The notes below the pieces were generated by a model that was not told the DNA's origin, did not search any database, and was given only the letters and a program-made list of their open reading frames with translations. The position numbers and the translations under genes were made by a program. Positions 7,097 to 13,566 of a stretch of 22,971 nt of DNA are shown in pieces. Source of the stretch: Rubrobacter sp. (GTDB taxonomy: Bacteria > Actinomycetota > Rubrobacteria > Rubrobacterales > Rubrobacteraceae); NCBI GenBank assembly GCA_016781705.1, contig JADDPV010000232.1, forward strand, positions 1 through 22,971, read 5' to 3'. The number at the start of each line of letters is the position of its first letter. Positions within the stretch are counted from its first letter, which is position 1.

Positions 7097-8212
7097 TTAC
7101 AGCGTCGCGTAGTACTCTGCGGTAGTCTGGAGGCACGCGGGTTGCAGGATCGGGTCCACGGAATAGCACAGCTCTCTGGCCTGCGCGTCGGTATCGTAGT
7201 AGGAGACGAAGGTTGTGGCCGCCCCGTTCACGCAGCCCGAGCGCGCCTCGTACCCCGCGCCGAGGGCGCAGACCATCTCTATCTTCGCCGGATTGTTGTT
7301 GCTCCGGCCGGAGGCGTCACGCCCGATCCCACCGTAGCACGTCGCCCAAAAATCGGGCTCTATCTGCCCGCAGAGCGCGAAGACTTTGGAGAAGTCGTCC
7401 CCCTGCACCTCCAGGGCGTATGAGGTCTGTATACCGTAGCACTGGTCCTTGTACTGGTAGGCGAGGTCGGTGCAGGGGTAGAGGGGCCTCGCGGGGTCCA
7501 GGTACCTGGTGGAGGGGCGAGCCGGGTTGTTCGTGCCGGTAACGACGTTCTCCATAAAGGCGCCGCCGTAGCAACCGTCACGCTCCCAGGCATCGAGGAG
7601 CGTGTCGCAGGCGGCGAGGGCTTCGAGGAGCTCGTTGTTCCGCATGAGCATAAAGCCGTGGCCGAGGCCGTGCACGCAGTTGTAGTGGTAGAAGGAGTAC
7701 CGATCCCGCCCGTCGCCGAGGTCCGCGCAGATGCCGTTGGCCTCCGAGAGGATCCTCTCCGGCCCGATCCGCGCCACAGCCGCCTCCATCGCCCCGTGAT
7801 AGTAGCCGGACCAGCAAAAGCTGTCGCCTTTGGCGTAAGAGCCCGGCACGTCACCGTACCGCTCGAGGGCGGCGCGCCCGACGACGTGCGTCATCTGGTG
7901 GCAGTTGGTCCGCACGAACCCCCCCTCCTCGTACTCGGCCTTCAACTCCACGAAGGCCCTCTCGACGCCCTCCTCGCGCACCAGGTCCCGGTAACGCTTC
8001 TGGTAACATGCATAGTCCTTCGCCAGCGCCCCCGAGCAGCTCGCCGCCTCCGTCGCCGCCGCGTTCGCCGCTCGCGGGGCTTCATCGGCTCCCCCGGAAG
8101 AAGGACGCTGCACGAAATTTGGGCCGAAGACGACGACGTTCAGCGAGCAGACGGCGCAAAAGATCAGGACACCCAACGGCAGCATCCGCCACTTCTCGAA
8201 CCCCCCGCCCAC
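7097..8212 (-). CDS. Secreted or membrane-anchored cysteine-repeat protein, function unknown
   Basis: A 371-residue protein that I cannot assign to a named family. A membrane segment (about residues 10-30, LPLGVLIFCAVCSLNVVVFG) acts as signal anchor, followed by a low-complexity Ala/Ser linker to about 58. The remaining region has 16 cysteines. From about residue 200 the cysteines form tandem pairs C-x10-11-C, usually followed by Y/V-x-G (DGCYGG, DQCYGI, ATCYGG, SGCVNG), as in repeated disulfide-linked helical hairpins. The first half is rich in Cys-His blocks: NCHQMTHVVG, FCWSGYYHG and NCVHGLGHGFM. These could bind metal or heme, which is inference. GTG 8212 has GGGGAG 6 nt upstream; ATG 8185 is an alternative that keeps the membrane helix. 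The cytochrome b5-like gene follows after 14 nt, pointing to a shared extracytoplasmic redox role. Confidence 0.75.
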   Translation of the reverse strand: MGGGFEKWRMLPLGVLIFCAVCSLNVVVFGPNFVQRPSSGGADEAPRAANAAATEAASCSGALAKDYACYQKRYRDLVREEGVERAFVELKAEYEEGGFVRTNCHQMTHVVGRAALERYGDVPGSYAKGDSFCWSGYYHGAMEAAVARIGPERILSEANGICADLGDGRDRYSFYHYNCVHGLGHGFMLMRNNELLEALAACDTLLDAWERDGCYGGAFMENVVTGTNNPARPSTRYLDPARPLYPCTDLAYQYKDQCYGIQTSYALEVQGDDFSKVFALCGQIEPDFWATCYGGIGRDASGRSNNNPAKIEMVCALGAGYEARSGCVNGAATTFVSYYDTDAQARELCYSVDPILQPACLQTTAEYYATL

Positions 8213-8248
8213 GCATTCTCCCCCGCGTCGTCGCCGCCACGTCGTGAA

Positions 8249-8278
8249 GCGCGCGCCCGACGGTGGCCCGGCGCGCGC
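8249..8278 (-). other. 9-bp GC-only hairpin upstream of the cysteine-repeat gene
   Basis: GCGCGCGCC and GGCGCGCGC flank a 12-nt loop. It lies between the nitroreductase-fusion stop (8364) and the GTG at 8212, with no U-tract after it. If the promoter at 8283-8312 is real, this is a 5'-end leader hairpin; otherwise it may terminate the upstream operon. Confidence 0.4.
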
Positions 8279-8282
8279 CGCA

Positions 8283-8312
8283 AGTATCGCACGCCGGGAC
8301 CGAACACCTCAA
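8283..8312 (-). promoter_or_regulatory. Candidate promoter of the cysteine-repeat/cytochrome b5 unit
   Basis: Minus-strand TTGAGG (8312-8307) and GATACT (8288-8283) are separated by 18 nt. Transcription would start near 8276 and leave a leader of about 64 nt. Each hexamer matches only four of six bases. Confidence 0.35.
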
Positions 8313-8363
8313 CGCCCCCAACATACGGTGTGCGGCACCTCGCCTCACCCCACCGCTCTCGCT

Positions 8364-9434
8364 CTACCGCTCCCGGTAGACGACCAGCTCGTCGAGCGGC
8401 CTGCGCGAGCGGCGCTTGGGCGGGTCGCCGGCGGCGTAGCCGAGCGTGAGCAGGGCGTGCGGGACGAGCGAGGTATCGAGACCCAAAGCCTCGACGACCT
8501 TCTCGGGGCAGAAGAGCGGGGCGCACATCCAGCCCGCGTCGAGCCCGAGGTCGTAGGCGGCGAGCAGCGCGTTTTGGGCGGCGGCCCCCAAAGATTGCAC
8601 GGCCATCATGGTCTCGTTTGCCTGGCGGGTCTCATCCGGGTAATCGTCGAGGTTTTCGAGGAAGAGGCACAGCAGGACGAGCACCGGGGCGTCGAGGAGG
8701 CGCCGCCGGGAGCCTTTCAGGCGCTTTTCGACCACCTCCGCATCCTTGCCGTCCATCTTCAGATTCCTGCGCCACTCCTCCCCCATCGCGTCGGCGAGGT
8801 GCTTCTTCGTCTCTCTCCGCGTGACGACGGCGAAGCGCCAGGGCTGCCTCCCGTGCGGCGAGGGGGCCCAGCGGGCGGCCTCGAGTACCTCGTCCACGAC
8901 GCTCTCGGGGACCTCCAGCGGCAGGTACTCGCGTACGGAGCGGCGGCCCCGCACCCCGTCGAGGAGCGGGCGTCCCCCACCCGGCGAGGCGTCCAGGGCG
9001 CCCCAGGAGGCGGCGCGCTCGGGGCGGACGGCGATGACCGGGTTCTCTTCTATGCGCATGTTCTCGTACTGGTGGTACTTGCCGCGCAGGAGCCTCACGG
9101 CGGCGCGGTGCTCGTCCGTCTCCGGCTCCAGGATCTCCGCCCTCCCGCGCACCATCAAGAACGCCAGGAGGCTCCAGTCCTCCGAGTAGCGGTCGGCGAC
9201 GAGGGTGACGTTCGGGTTCTCCAGGACGTTGCGGACGCGCTTGAGGCGCGTCGCGGGCACGTCTTTCGGCTTCTCGTCGAGGGCGACGTACAGGTCTCGG
9301 CCGTCGTGGGCGAAGCAGACGGGGACGTTGTGCGGAACGCCGGAGGCGTCCGCGGTCGCGAGCCGGGCGACCCGCTGGCGGACGAGGAAGGCCGTCTCCC
9401 GGGGCGAGAGGACCGTGGATGGTGTCGCCTTCAC
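8364..9434 (-). CDS. Fusion of PPOX-class (F420/FMN) split-barrel domain and nitroreductase domain
   Basis: A 356-residue two-domain flavoprotein. Residues 1-145 resemble the PPOX-class split-barrel enzymes typical of actinobacteria, with RVARLATADASGVPHNVPV near the start and YSEDWSLLAFLMVRG at 83-97. Residues 160-356 form a nitroreductase-fold domain with RGRRSVREY at about 162-170, APSPHGRQPWRFAVV at 190-204 and a C-terminal LGYAAGDPPKRR. The nitroreductase half resembles the C-terminal domain of FbiB, which reduces dehydro-F420 with FMNH2, and related deazaflavin or nitro reductases. Substrate unknown. GTG 9434 overlaps the stop of the upstream LLM gene in a GTGA junction, so the two are translationally coupled. 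The frame stays open far upstream, but that part is an out-of-frame shadow of the LLM gene. Confidence 0.85.
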   Translation of the reverse strand: MKATPSTVLSPRETAFLVRQRVARLATADASGVPHNVPVCFAHDGRDLYVALDEKPKDVPATRLKRVRNVLENPNVTLVADRYSEDWSLLAFLMVRGRAEILEPETDEHRAAVRLLRGKYHQYENMRIEENPVIAVRPERAASWGALDASPGGGRPLLDGVRGRRSVREYLPLEVPESVVDEVLEAARWAPSPHGRQPWRFAVVTRRETKKHLADAMGEEWRRNLKMDGKDAEVVEKRLKGSRRRLLDAPVLVLLCLFLENLDDYPDETRQANETMMAVQSLGAAAQNALLAAYDLGLDAGWMCAPLFCPEKVVEALGLDTSLVPHALLTLGYAAGDPPKRRSRRPLDELVVYRER

Positions 9435-10456
9435 TCTGCCCCGACCGCCTCGCGGACCTTCGGGGCGACGCGCTCGGCGAAGAGGCGCATGTTGGCGAGC
9501 GCCTGCTCGTGGGAGACGCCGGGGAGGCGACCCCAGAAGCAGAAGTGGTCGTAGGGCGCTTCCTCGTGCAGCCCGATCAGGCCCTCCGCCACCTCGTCCG
9601 GCGTACCGACGAGATACCGGTCCCAGGGCAGGTCCTCGGGGCTTATGGGCTCGGGCCTCGGCTTCTCCCGGTCCGTGCCCCATTCGGCGTATCGCGTGCG
9701 CTGGTAGGCGATAGCGGGCGCCACGATCTCGCGCGCCCGGCCGGCGTCCTCGTGTACGCAGGCCACCCCGGACGCGACGTAAGGGAAGTCCTCGTCCCCC
9801 CGCCCGTGCCGGGCGAGGGCGTCTTGGACCTTGCGGTAGGTCTCTCCGAACGCCCCGCCGCCCGCAGAGGCCAGAAAGCCGTCCGCCAGCCGCGCGGCGC
9901 GGTCTATAGCAGGGTCCGCGAAGGCCCCTATGTAGATGGGCAGCCACCCGCTCGGACGCGGCTCGAACGGCAGGTCGGGGAGGCTCCAGCGTTTACCCTC
10001 GTACCCGGTGCGCCCCTCCTTCCAGGCCCGACGTATGATCTCGATCCCCTCCTCGAACAGCGAAGGCCGGTACCTGCGCTCGAAGCCCAAAGCCTCGAAC
10101 TCGTGCTGCACGTACCCTTGCCCGACCCCGAGGACGAACCGCCCACCGGAGAGGAGGTCCACCACCGCCGCGTCCTCCGCGACGCGCAACGGGTGGTGCA
10201 TCGGCAACAGCAGCACGTTCGTCCCGATCCTCATCGTCGTCGTGCGCGCCGCTATCGCCGCCGCGACGACGAGCGGCGAAGGCAAATAACCGTCGTCCAC
10301 GAAGTGGTGCTCCGAGAGCCAAACGCCGGTAAACCCGAGCCTCTCACCTTCTTCGATCTCCTCCAGGCACTCTGCGTAGAAGCTCGCGTAGTCCCCGAGG
10401 GGCAACCTCTGCCGAAAATCGTACCAGAGCCCGAAGGTCGGGGCATGGTCTTGCAC
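9431..10456 (-). CDS. LLM-class flavin-dependent oxidoreductase (luciferase-like TIM barrel)
   Basis: A 341-residue bacterial-luciferase-like monooxygenase or F420-dependent reductase. Visible family blocks are the N-terminal barrel strand FGLWYDF, GFTGVWLSEHHFVDDGY at about 42-58, TTTMRIGTNVLLLPMHHPLRVAED at about 73-96, a GGRFVLGVGQGY strand with HEFEALG after it, and GWLPIYIGAF at about 170. LLM enzymes use FMNH2 or F420. The presence of fbiC in this window makes F420 possible but does not prove it. GTG 10456 has GAGGAG about 7 nt upstream. The stop overlaps the start of the fused PPOX/nitroreductase gene (GTGA), so the two proteins are made together and may act on one substrate. A GATAAT box lies about 30 nt upstream. 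Confidence 0.88.
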   Translation of the reverse strand: MQDHAPTFGLWYDFRQRLPLGDYASFYAECLEEIEEGERLGFTGVWLSEHHFVDDGYLPSPLVVAAAIAARTTTMRIGTNVLLLPMHHPLRVAEDAAVVDLLSGGRFVLGVGQGYVQHEFEALGFERRYRPSLFEEGIEIIRRAWKEGRTGYEGKRWSLPDLPFEPRPSGWLPIYIGAFADPAIDRAARLADGFLASAGGGAFGETYRKVQDALARHGRGDEDFPYVASGVACVHEDAGRAREIVAPAIAYQRTRYAEWGTDREKPRPEPISPEDLPWDRYLVGTPDEVAEGLIGLHEEAPYDHFCFWGRLPGVSHEQALANMRLFAERVAPKVREAVGAE

Positions 10457-10486
10457 GGAGCGTCTCCTCGCCGTCTGTTGCGTCCC

Positions 10487-10492
10487 ATTATC
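10487..10492 (-). promoter_or_regulatory. Possible -10 box of the LLM/nitroreductase operon
   Basis: GATAAT on the minus strand (five of six bases), 30 nt before GTG 10456 and about 30 nt past the stop of the broken yhhQ-like gene. No clear -35 hexamer. Confidence 0.35.
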
Positions 10493-10521
10493 TTACAGGT
10501 CGTCGCGGCGGGCGGCGGACC

Positions 10522-11226
10522 TCAGCGGCCGATGGGGAGTGGGTTGAAGCTGGTGTCGCGGTCGTAGTGGTCCACGCCTTCCGAACGCTTGAGGCGGTTC
10601 ACGACGAGGGAGGTGAGGGGGGTAGCCAAAGCCTCGTAGGCGCTCTTGGCGAGTCAGCCGGTGAGGATGGCCACGAGCATCGCCGAGGGGGGATAACCCC
10701 GGCGAAGGCGATGAGGGTGAAGACGAGCGTGTCCAGGCCCTGGCCGACGAGGGTCGATCCGATGATGCGGCTCCAGAGGTGACGGCCGTTCGTGGCGACC
10801 TTCATCTTCGCGAGGACGTAGGAGGAGTTGGTCAACTCGCCGACGAGATAGGCGAGGAAGGAAGCCACGAGCAGGTGAGGGGCGTAGCCGAGGATGCGCT
10901 GGTAGGCGTCCTGGGCGTCCCAGAAGTGAGCGGCGAAGAGTAGCCCACCGGCGACGATGGTGGTGACGGCCAGGAGGTTGCACACGAAGCCCAACCAGAT
11001 CACACGCCGCGCCACCCGGTAGCCGTAGACCTCGGTCAGTCAACACGTCGCCGAAGATGTAGCTGATGGGGAATATGAGCGTCCCCGCGTTCAGCACCAG
11101 CCCGAACGCGCCGACGAGCTTGACGGCCGTTATGTTCGCCGTGATGAGGCACGTCACGAACACCGCCACTATCACCACGAACGCGAGCGAGTACCTCGCA
11201 GGCGTCTGCGCGTTTTTCCCGGACAA
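10522..11226 (-). pseudogene. yhhQ: Broken queuosine-precursor transporter (VUT/YhhQ family)
   Basis: A multi-helix transporter of the VUT/YhhQ family (import of queuosine precursors) can be read across three frames. The intact parts are SYIFGDVLT, then TEVYGYRVARRVIWLGFVCN, LGYAPHLLVASFLAYLVGE, LAKMKVATNGRHLWSRIIG and LVGQGLDTLVFTLIAFAGV, then AKSAYEALATPLTSLVVNRL and a C-terminal FNPL. Three lesions interrupt it: a 4-bp tandem duplication TGACTGAC at 11035-11042; a C-tract at 10685-10690 that is 6 nt where 4 or 7 would keep frame; and an in-frame TGA at 10653-10655 where this family often has Trp before LAK. Correcting the two shifts gives exactly 234 codons, the normal family size. The start would be TTG 11226 with GGGAGG 10 nt upstream. 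Three independent lesions argue for true loss of function. Confidence 0.88.
11035..11042 (-). repeat. 4-bp tandem duplication that frameshifts the yhhQ-like gene
   Basis: TGAC occurs twice in a row on the minus strand. Removing one copy restores the expected VLTEVYGYR reading, so this is a simple slippage duplication. Confidence 0.8.
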
Positions 11227-11406
11227 GATCAGCGTACCTCCCGATGCAGCGTCACAAAAACCAGCGCCCTTTCGAAGCAGCGCCCACGCCAGTTTTTCGG
11301 ACTGGAGGTTCGGGTGTGAGACGCGATCGCGGGATCTCGCCGCGCCAGCGGGTTTTCCCTTGTCGGCCTAAGGACGCAACACCGTAACGGGCTTCGAAGG
11401 CTCGGG

Positions 11407-11437
11407 ACCTTCGCGGAGCGCCTGGCTCGCGGAAGGT
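11407..11437 (-). terminator. Imperfect hairpin downstream of tatC
   Basis: ACCTTC/GAAGGT forms 6 bp, extended inward by GCG/CGC and AGC/GCT with single bulges, around a short loop. It starts 9 nt after the tatC stop. No U-tract follows. The rest of the 11227-11446 spacer shows only a CCAGT/ACTGG mini-hairpin and two copies of GGGCGCTG. Confidence 0.4.
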
Positions 11438-11446
11438 TAGCCGCCT

Positions 11447-12373
11447 TTACAGGTCCCGCTCGACCGCGTCGTCCTCACCGCGATATGCCCCGTTGCGGCG
11501 GCCGTTTTCGCTCCGCGTGTCTTCGGGGTTTTCTTCGTACTCCTCGGAGGGTTCGTCGTCCTCGTCGAAGCCGTCGTCCTGCTCATCGTGGGGGTGCACC
11601 GGCAGCGGCGAGGCGGCGAGGGCTTCCTCGTGAGGGACGACGGGGTTGACGAAGCGGGCGATTATGATGCTCGCCTCGTACATCAGGATCATCGGGACGG
11701 CCATCAGGATCATGCTGAACGGGTCCTGGCCCGGCGTGAGGGCGGCGGCGAGGACGGCGTTGACGACGAGGGCGTGCTTGCGGTAGCGCCGCAGGGTAGG
11801 CGCGGTTATGAGCCCGAGCTTGGCGCCCACGTAGGTCGCGGCCGGCAGCTCGAAGACGATGCCGAAGGCAAGGAGGAAGCGCGTCACGAACGGCAGGTAG
11901 CTGTCGGTCGTGATCACCTCCTGGTAGCGGTCGGGGGCATAGCCTAGTAGGAACTGCAAGCCTATGGGCAGCACCACGTAGTACCCGAACGCGACCCCTG
12001 CGAGGAACAGCGACGAGGACATGCCGACGAGTATGTAGGTGAACCCCCGCCCCACGTCGCCGACGGCCGGCGCCGCGAACATCCACATCTGGTAGAGCAG
12101 CACGGGGATAGTCAGCAAAAAAGCCGTGAAGAGCACCAGCTTCATGTCGGTCAGGAGGCCCTGCGCCGGTCCCATGAAGTTTAGTTCCTTCAACCCGGAA
12201 GGTTCGAGCAGCCACTCGAAGATCTGGGGAATAAAGAACGCGGCGACGACGGCCACGGCGACGAACGCTATCCCAACCTTGAGGATCCTGGACCGCAACT
12301 CCTCGAGGTGCTCTATCAGGGTCATCCGCGCCTCGTCGCGCGGACGGCTTCGTAGTCTCAGACGTTCCGCCAT
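11447..12373 (-). CDS. tatC: Sec-independent protein translocase TatC
   Basis: The integral-membrane receptor that binds twin-arginine signal peptides. The 308-residue protein has six predicted membrane helices. The N-terminal signature MTLIEHLEELRSRI at 17-30 supplies the substrate-binding Glu, and FGIVFELPAATY carries the second conserved Glu. A C-terminal tail from about residue 255 is unusually acidic and hydrophilic (DEQDDGFDEDDEPSEEYEEN). ATG 12373 lacks a clear ribosome-binding site. An in-frame ATG at 12325, preceded by GAGG, starts right at MTLIEHLEELR and is a real alternative; actinobacterial TatC proteins often have N-terminal extensions, so the longer form is kept. It follows tatA after 39 nt, and the two form one unit. 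Confidence 0.95.
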   Translation of the reverse strand: MAERLRLRSRPRDEARMTLIEHLEELRSRILKVGIAFVAVAVVAAFFIPQIFEWLLEPSGLKELNFMGPAQGLLTDMKLVLFTAFLLTIPVLLYQMWMFAAPAVGDVGRGFTYILVGMSSSLFLAGVAFGYYVVLPIGLQFLLGYAPDRYQEVITTDSYLPFVTRFLLAFGIVFELPAATYVGAKLGLITAPTLRRYRKHALVVNAVLAAALTPGQDPFSMILMAVPMILMYEASIIIARFVNPVVPHEEALAASPLPVHPHDEQDDGFDEDDEPSEEYEENPEDTRSENGRRNGAYRGEDDAVERDL

Positions 12374-12412
12374 CGGAGAAGTGGCCGGCCTAACGCCGCG
12401 TCTACTAAATCG

Positions 12413-12736
12413 CTACGAGCTGCGCTCGCCCGAACGCTGCTCGGTGCGTTCGGCGGCGGCGCTCTCCTCGCGGGCGGCGTCCTCCTGCATGCGGGCGTTG
12501 TGCGTGTCCTTGCCGATCCCGCCCGTGAGCTCGCCGTCCTTCTCCTTCCCGGACACCTCATCCTTCTCGGCCGCGCCGGAGGTGCCCCTCTTGAACTCGC
12601 GGACGCCGGTCCCGAGGCCCTTGGCGAGTTCGGGGATACGCTTCGCTCCGAAGAGGAGCAAGATGATGCTGAGCAGTATGATCAGCTCGGTCGGCCCCAC
12701 CGAGCCGAGCACCGGGATCAAAGCCAACTGGTACAC
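12413..12736 (-). CDS. tatA: Sec-independent protein translocase TatA
   Basis: The pore-forming or membrane-weakening subunit of the twin-arginine system. The 107-residue protein has the classic layout: a short periplasmic N terminus ending GPTE, a membrane helix at about 15-29, the hinge FGAKRIPE, and an amphipathic helix LAKGLGTGVREFKRG. A charged, mostly disordered tail of about 55 residues follows. No separate tatB is seen, as is common in actinobacteria with a minimal TatAC or with tatB elsewhere. GTG 12736 is fixed by a perfect AGGAGG 5 nt upstream (12742-12747). A consensus TATAAT precedes that. tatC follows 39 nt downstream. Confidence 0.95.
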   Translation of the reverse strand: MYQLALIPVLGSVGPTELIILLSIILLLFGAKRIPELAKGLGTGVREFKRGTSGAAEKDEVSGKEKDGELTGGIGKDTHNARMQEDAAREESAAAERTEQRSGERSS

Positions 12737-12741
12737 GCGTT

Positions 12742-12747
12742 CCTCCT
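12742..12747 (-). promoter_or_regulatory. Consensus ribosome-binding site of tatA
   Basis: AGGAGG on the minus strand, 5 nt before GTG 12736. It decides the non-ATG start of tatA and is the strongest ribosome-binding site in the window. Confidence 0.8.
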
Positions 12748-12768
12748 AAAATATCTCGTCCGCCATCC

Positions 12769-12774
12769 ATTATA
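12769..12774 (-). promoter_or_regulatory. -10 box of the tatAC operon
   Basis: A perfect TATAAT on the minus strand, 32 nt before the tatA GTG. The mRNA would start near 12762 and carry a leader of about 25 nt with the AGGAGG site. The -35 region is not recognisable, which is common in GC-rich actinobacteria. Confidence 0.55.
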
Positions 12775-12820
12775 CGCCCTCGACCGGGGCTTGGATCATT
12801 TTTCGGCGATCTCGCGGCTA

Positions 12821-13468
12821 CTAGCCGCCTGCAGCGCTGGTGGTCTCGCCGCCCTCCAGGAGCGTCCCTATGCGCTCCTTGACGGCGTCGGCCTGCTCGC
12901 CCTCGGGTTCGAGCCTCAGGTACTCGTTCCAATATCGGATGGCGCTGCCCTTGTCCCCGGCCCCTTCGTACGCCTGCCCGGCCAAGAGGTACGCCTGGGA
13001 CTTCCTGTCGTCCGCCTCTTGGAGATCCGCGGCGGCGACGTAGGCTTCTCCGGCCTCCATGTAGGCCGCCTGACGCTGCTTCTCGTCCGTGAGGGCCTGC
13101 GCCTGCCGGTCGTGAGCCTGGCCGAGCAGGAGTGGGAGGTATGGGTCCTCGGGGGCTGTCTTGCGCCCCGCCTCCAGAACCTCTATCGCCTCGTCGGTGC
13201 GGCCGGCCTGGATAAGCAGGCCGGCCAGGCGCCTTGTGGCGCGCGGGTTCTCCGGGTCCTTCTCCAGGTCGGCGCGGGCGCGGTCTATCTGCTCCTCGGG
13301 GTTGTTCGTCTGCTCGGCCTGCTGGTCCTGGCCGCCGAAGAGGTCGAAGATGCTGTAGCTCACATTGGTGCCGACGCCGAAAAGGACGAACGAGCCCACG
13401 AAGATCGCGGCGAGCGTGATAGCCCCCACGCGGGTCCAGAACGTGATCTTGTCGCGGTCGAGCATCAT
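12821..13468 (-). CDS. Membrane-anchored TPR-repeat protein
   Basis: A 215-residue protein with a short basic N terminus, one membrane helix at about residues 12-32, an Asp/Gln/Asn-rich linker, and TPR-type helical repeats from about 60 to 200. Repeat units include ATRRLAGLLIQAGRTDEAIEVLEAG, AYMEAGEAYVAAADLQEA and AYLLAGQAYEGAGDKGSAIRYWNEYLRLEP. TPR arrays mediate protein contacts. The single N-terminal helix suggests a tethered adaptor on one face of the membrane; the orientation is not evident. It lies between the menaquinone operon and tatAC, all on one strand, but TATAAT 47 nt downstream suggests tatAC has its own promoter. Two ATG codons at the start are adjacent, and no clear ribosome-binding site precedes them. 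Partner unknown. Confidence 0.8.
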   Translation of the reverse strand: MMLDRDKITFWTRVGAITLAAIFVGSFVLFGVGTNVSYSIFDLFGGQDQQAEQTNNPEEQIDRARADLEKDPENPRATRRLAGLLIQAGRTDEAIEVLEAGRKTAPEDPYLPLLLGQAHDRQAQALTDEKQRQAAYMEAGEAYVAAADLQEADDRKSQAYLLAGQAYEGAGDKGSAIRYWNEYLRLEPEGEQADAVKERIGTLLEGGETTSAAGG

Positions 13469-13520
13469 GACGAACGTCTACTCTCGTAACTACCCTGCAA
13501 ATCGCGCTTCACGACGCACG

Positions 13521-13526
13521 ATTGTA
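13521..13526 (-). promoter_or_regulatory. Possible -10 box of the TPR gene
   Basis: TACAAT on the minus strand (five of six bases), 52 nt before ATG 13468. No convincing -35. Confidence 0.3.
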
Positions 13527-13537
13527 CAACGCGCCCC

Positions 13538-13559
13538 CGCCAACCGTCCCCCGTCGGCG
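13538..13559 (-). terminator. Weak hairpin after the last menaquinone gene
   Basis: CGCCGAC pairs with GTTGGCG (one G-U) around an 8-nt G-rich loop, starting 7 nt after the deaminase stop. No U-tract. Possible end of the menaquinone operon. Confidence 0.3.
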
Positions 13560-13566
13560 CAATGGT

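Noticed and set aside
7658..8449. Plus-strand frame opposite the cysteine-repeat gene
   Set aside because: No recognisable domain; the composition turns to Arg/Ser/Pro-rich noise, while the minus-strand frame has a membrane helix and a regular cysteine pattern.
9435..9947. N-terminal extension of the PPOX/nitroreductase fusion
   Set aside because: Out-of-frame with the clearly real LLM gene and low complexity; the GTG at 9434 has a GTGA coupling junction.
11227..11446. preQ1 riboswitch upstream of the yhhQ-like pseudogene
   Set aside because: Looked for because this family is often controlled by preQ1. Only a CCAGT/ACTGG mini-hairpin and a repeated GGGCGCTG were seen, and the preQ1 aptamer core was not recognisable.
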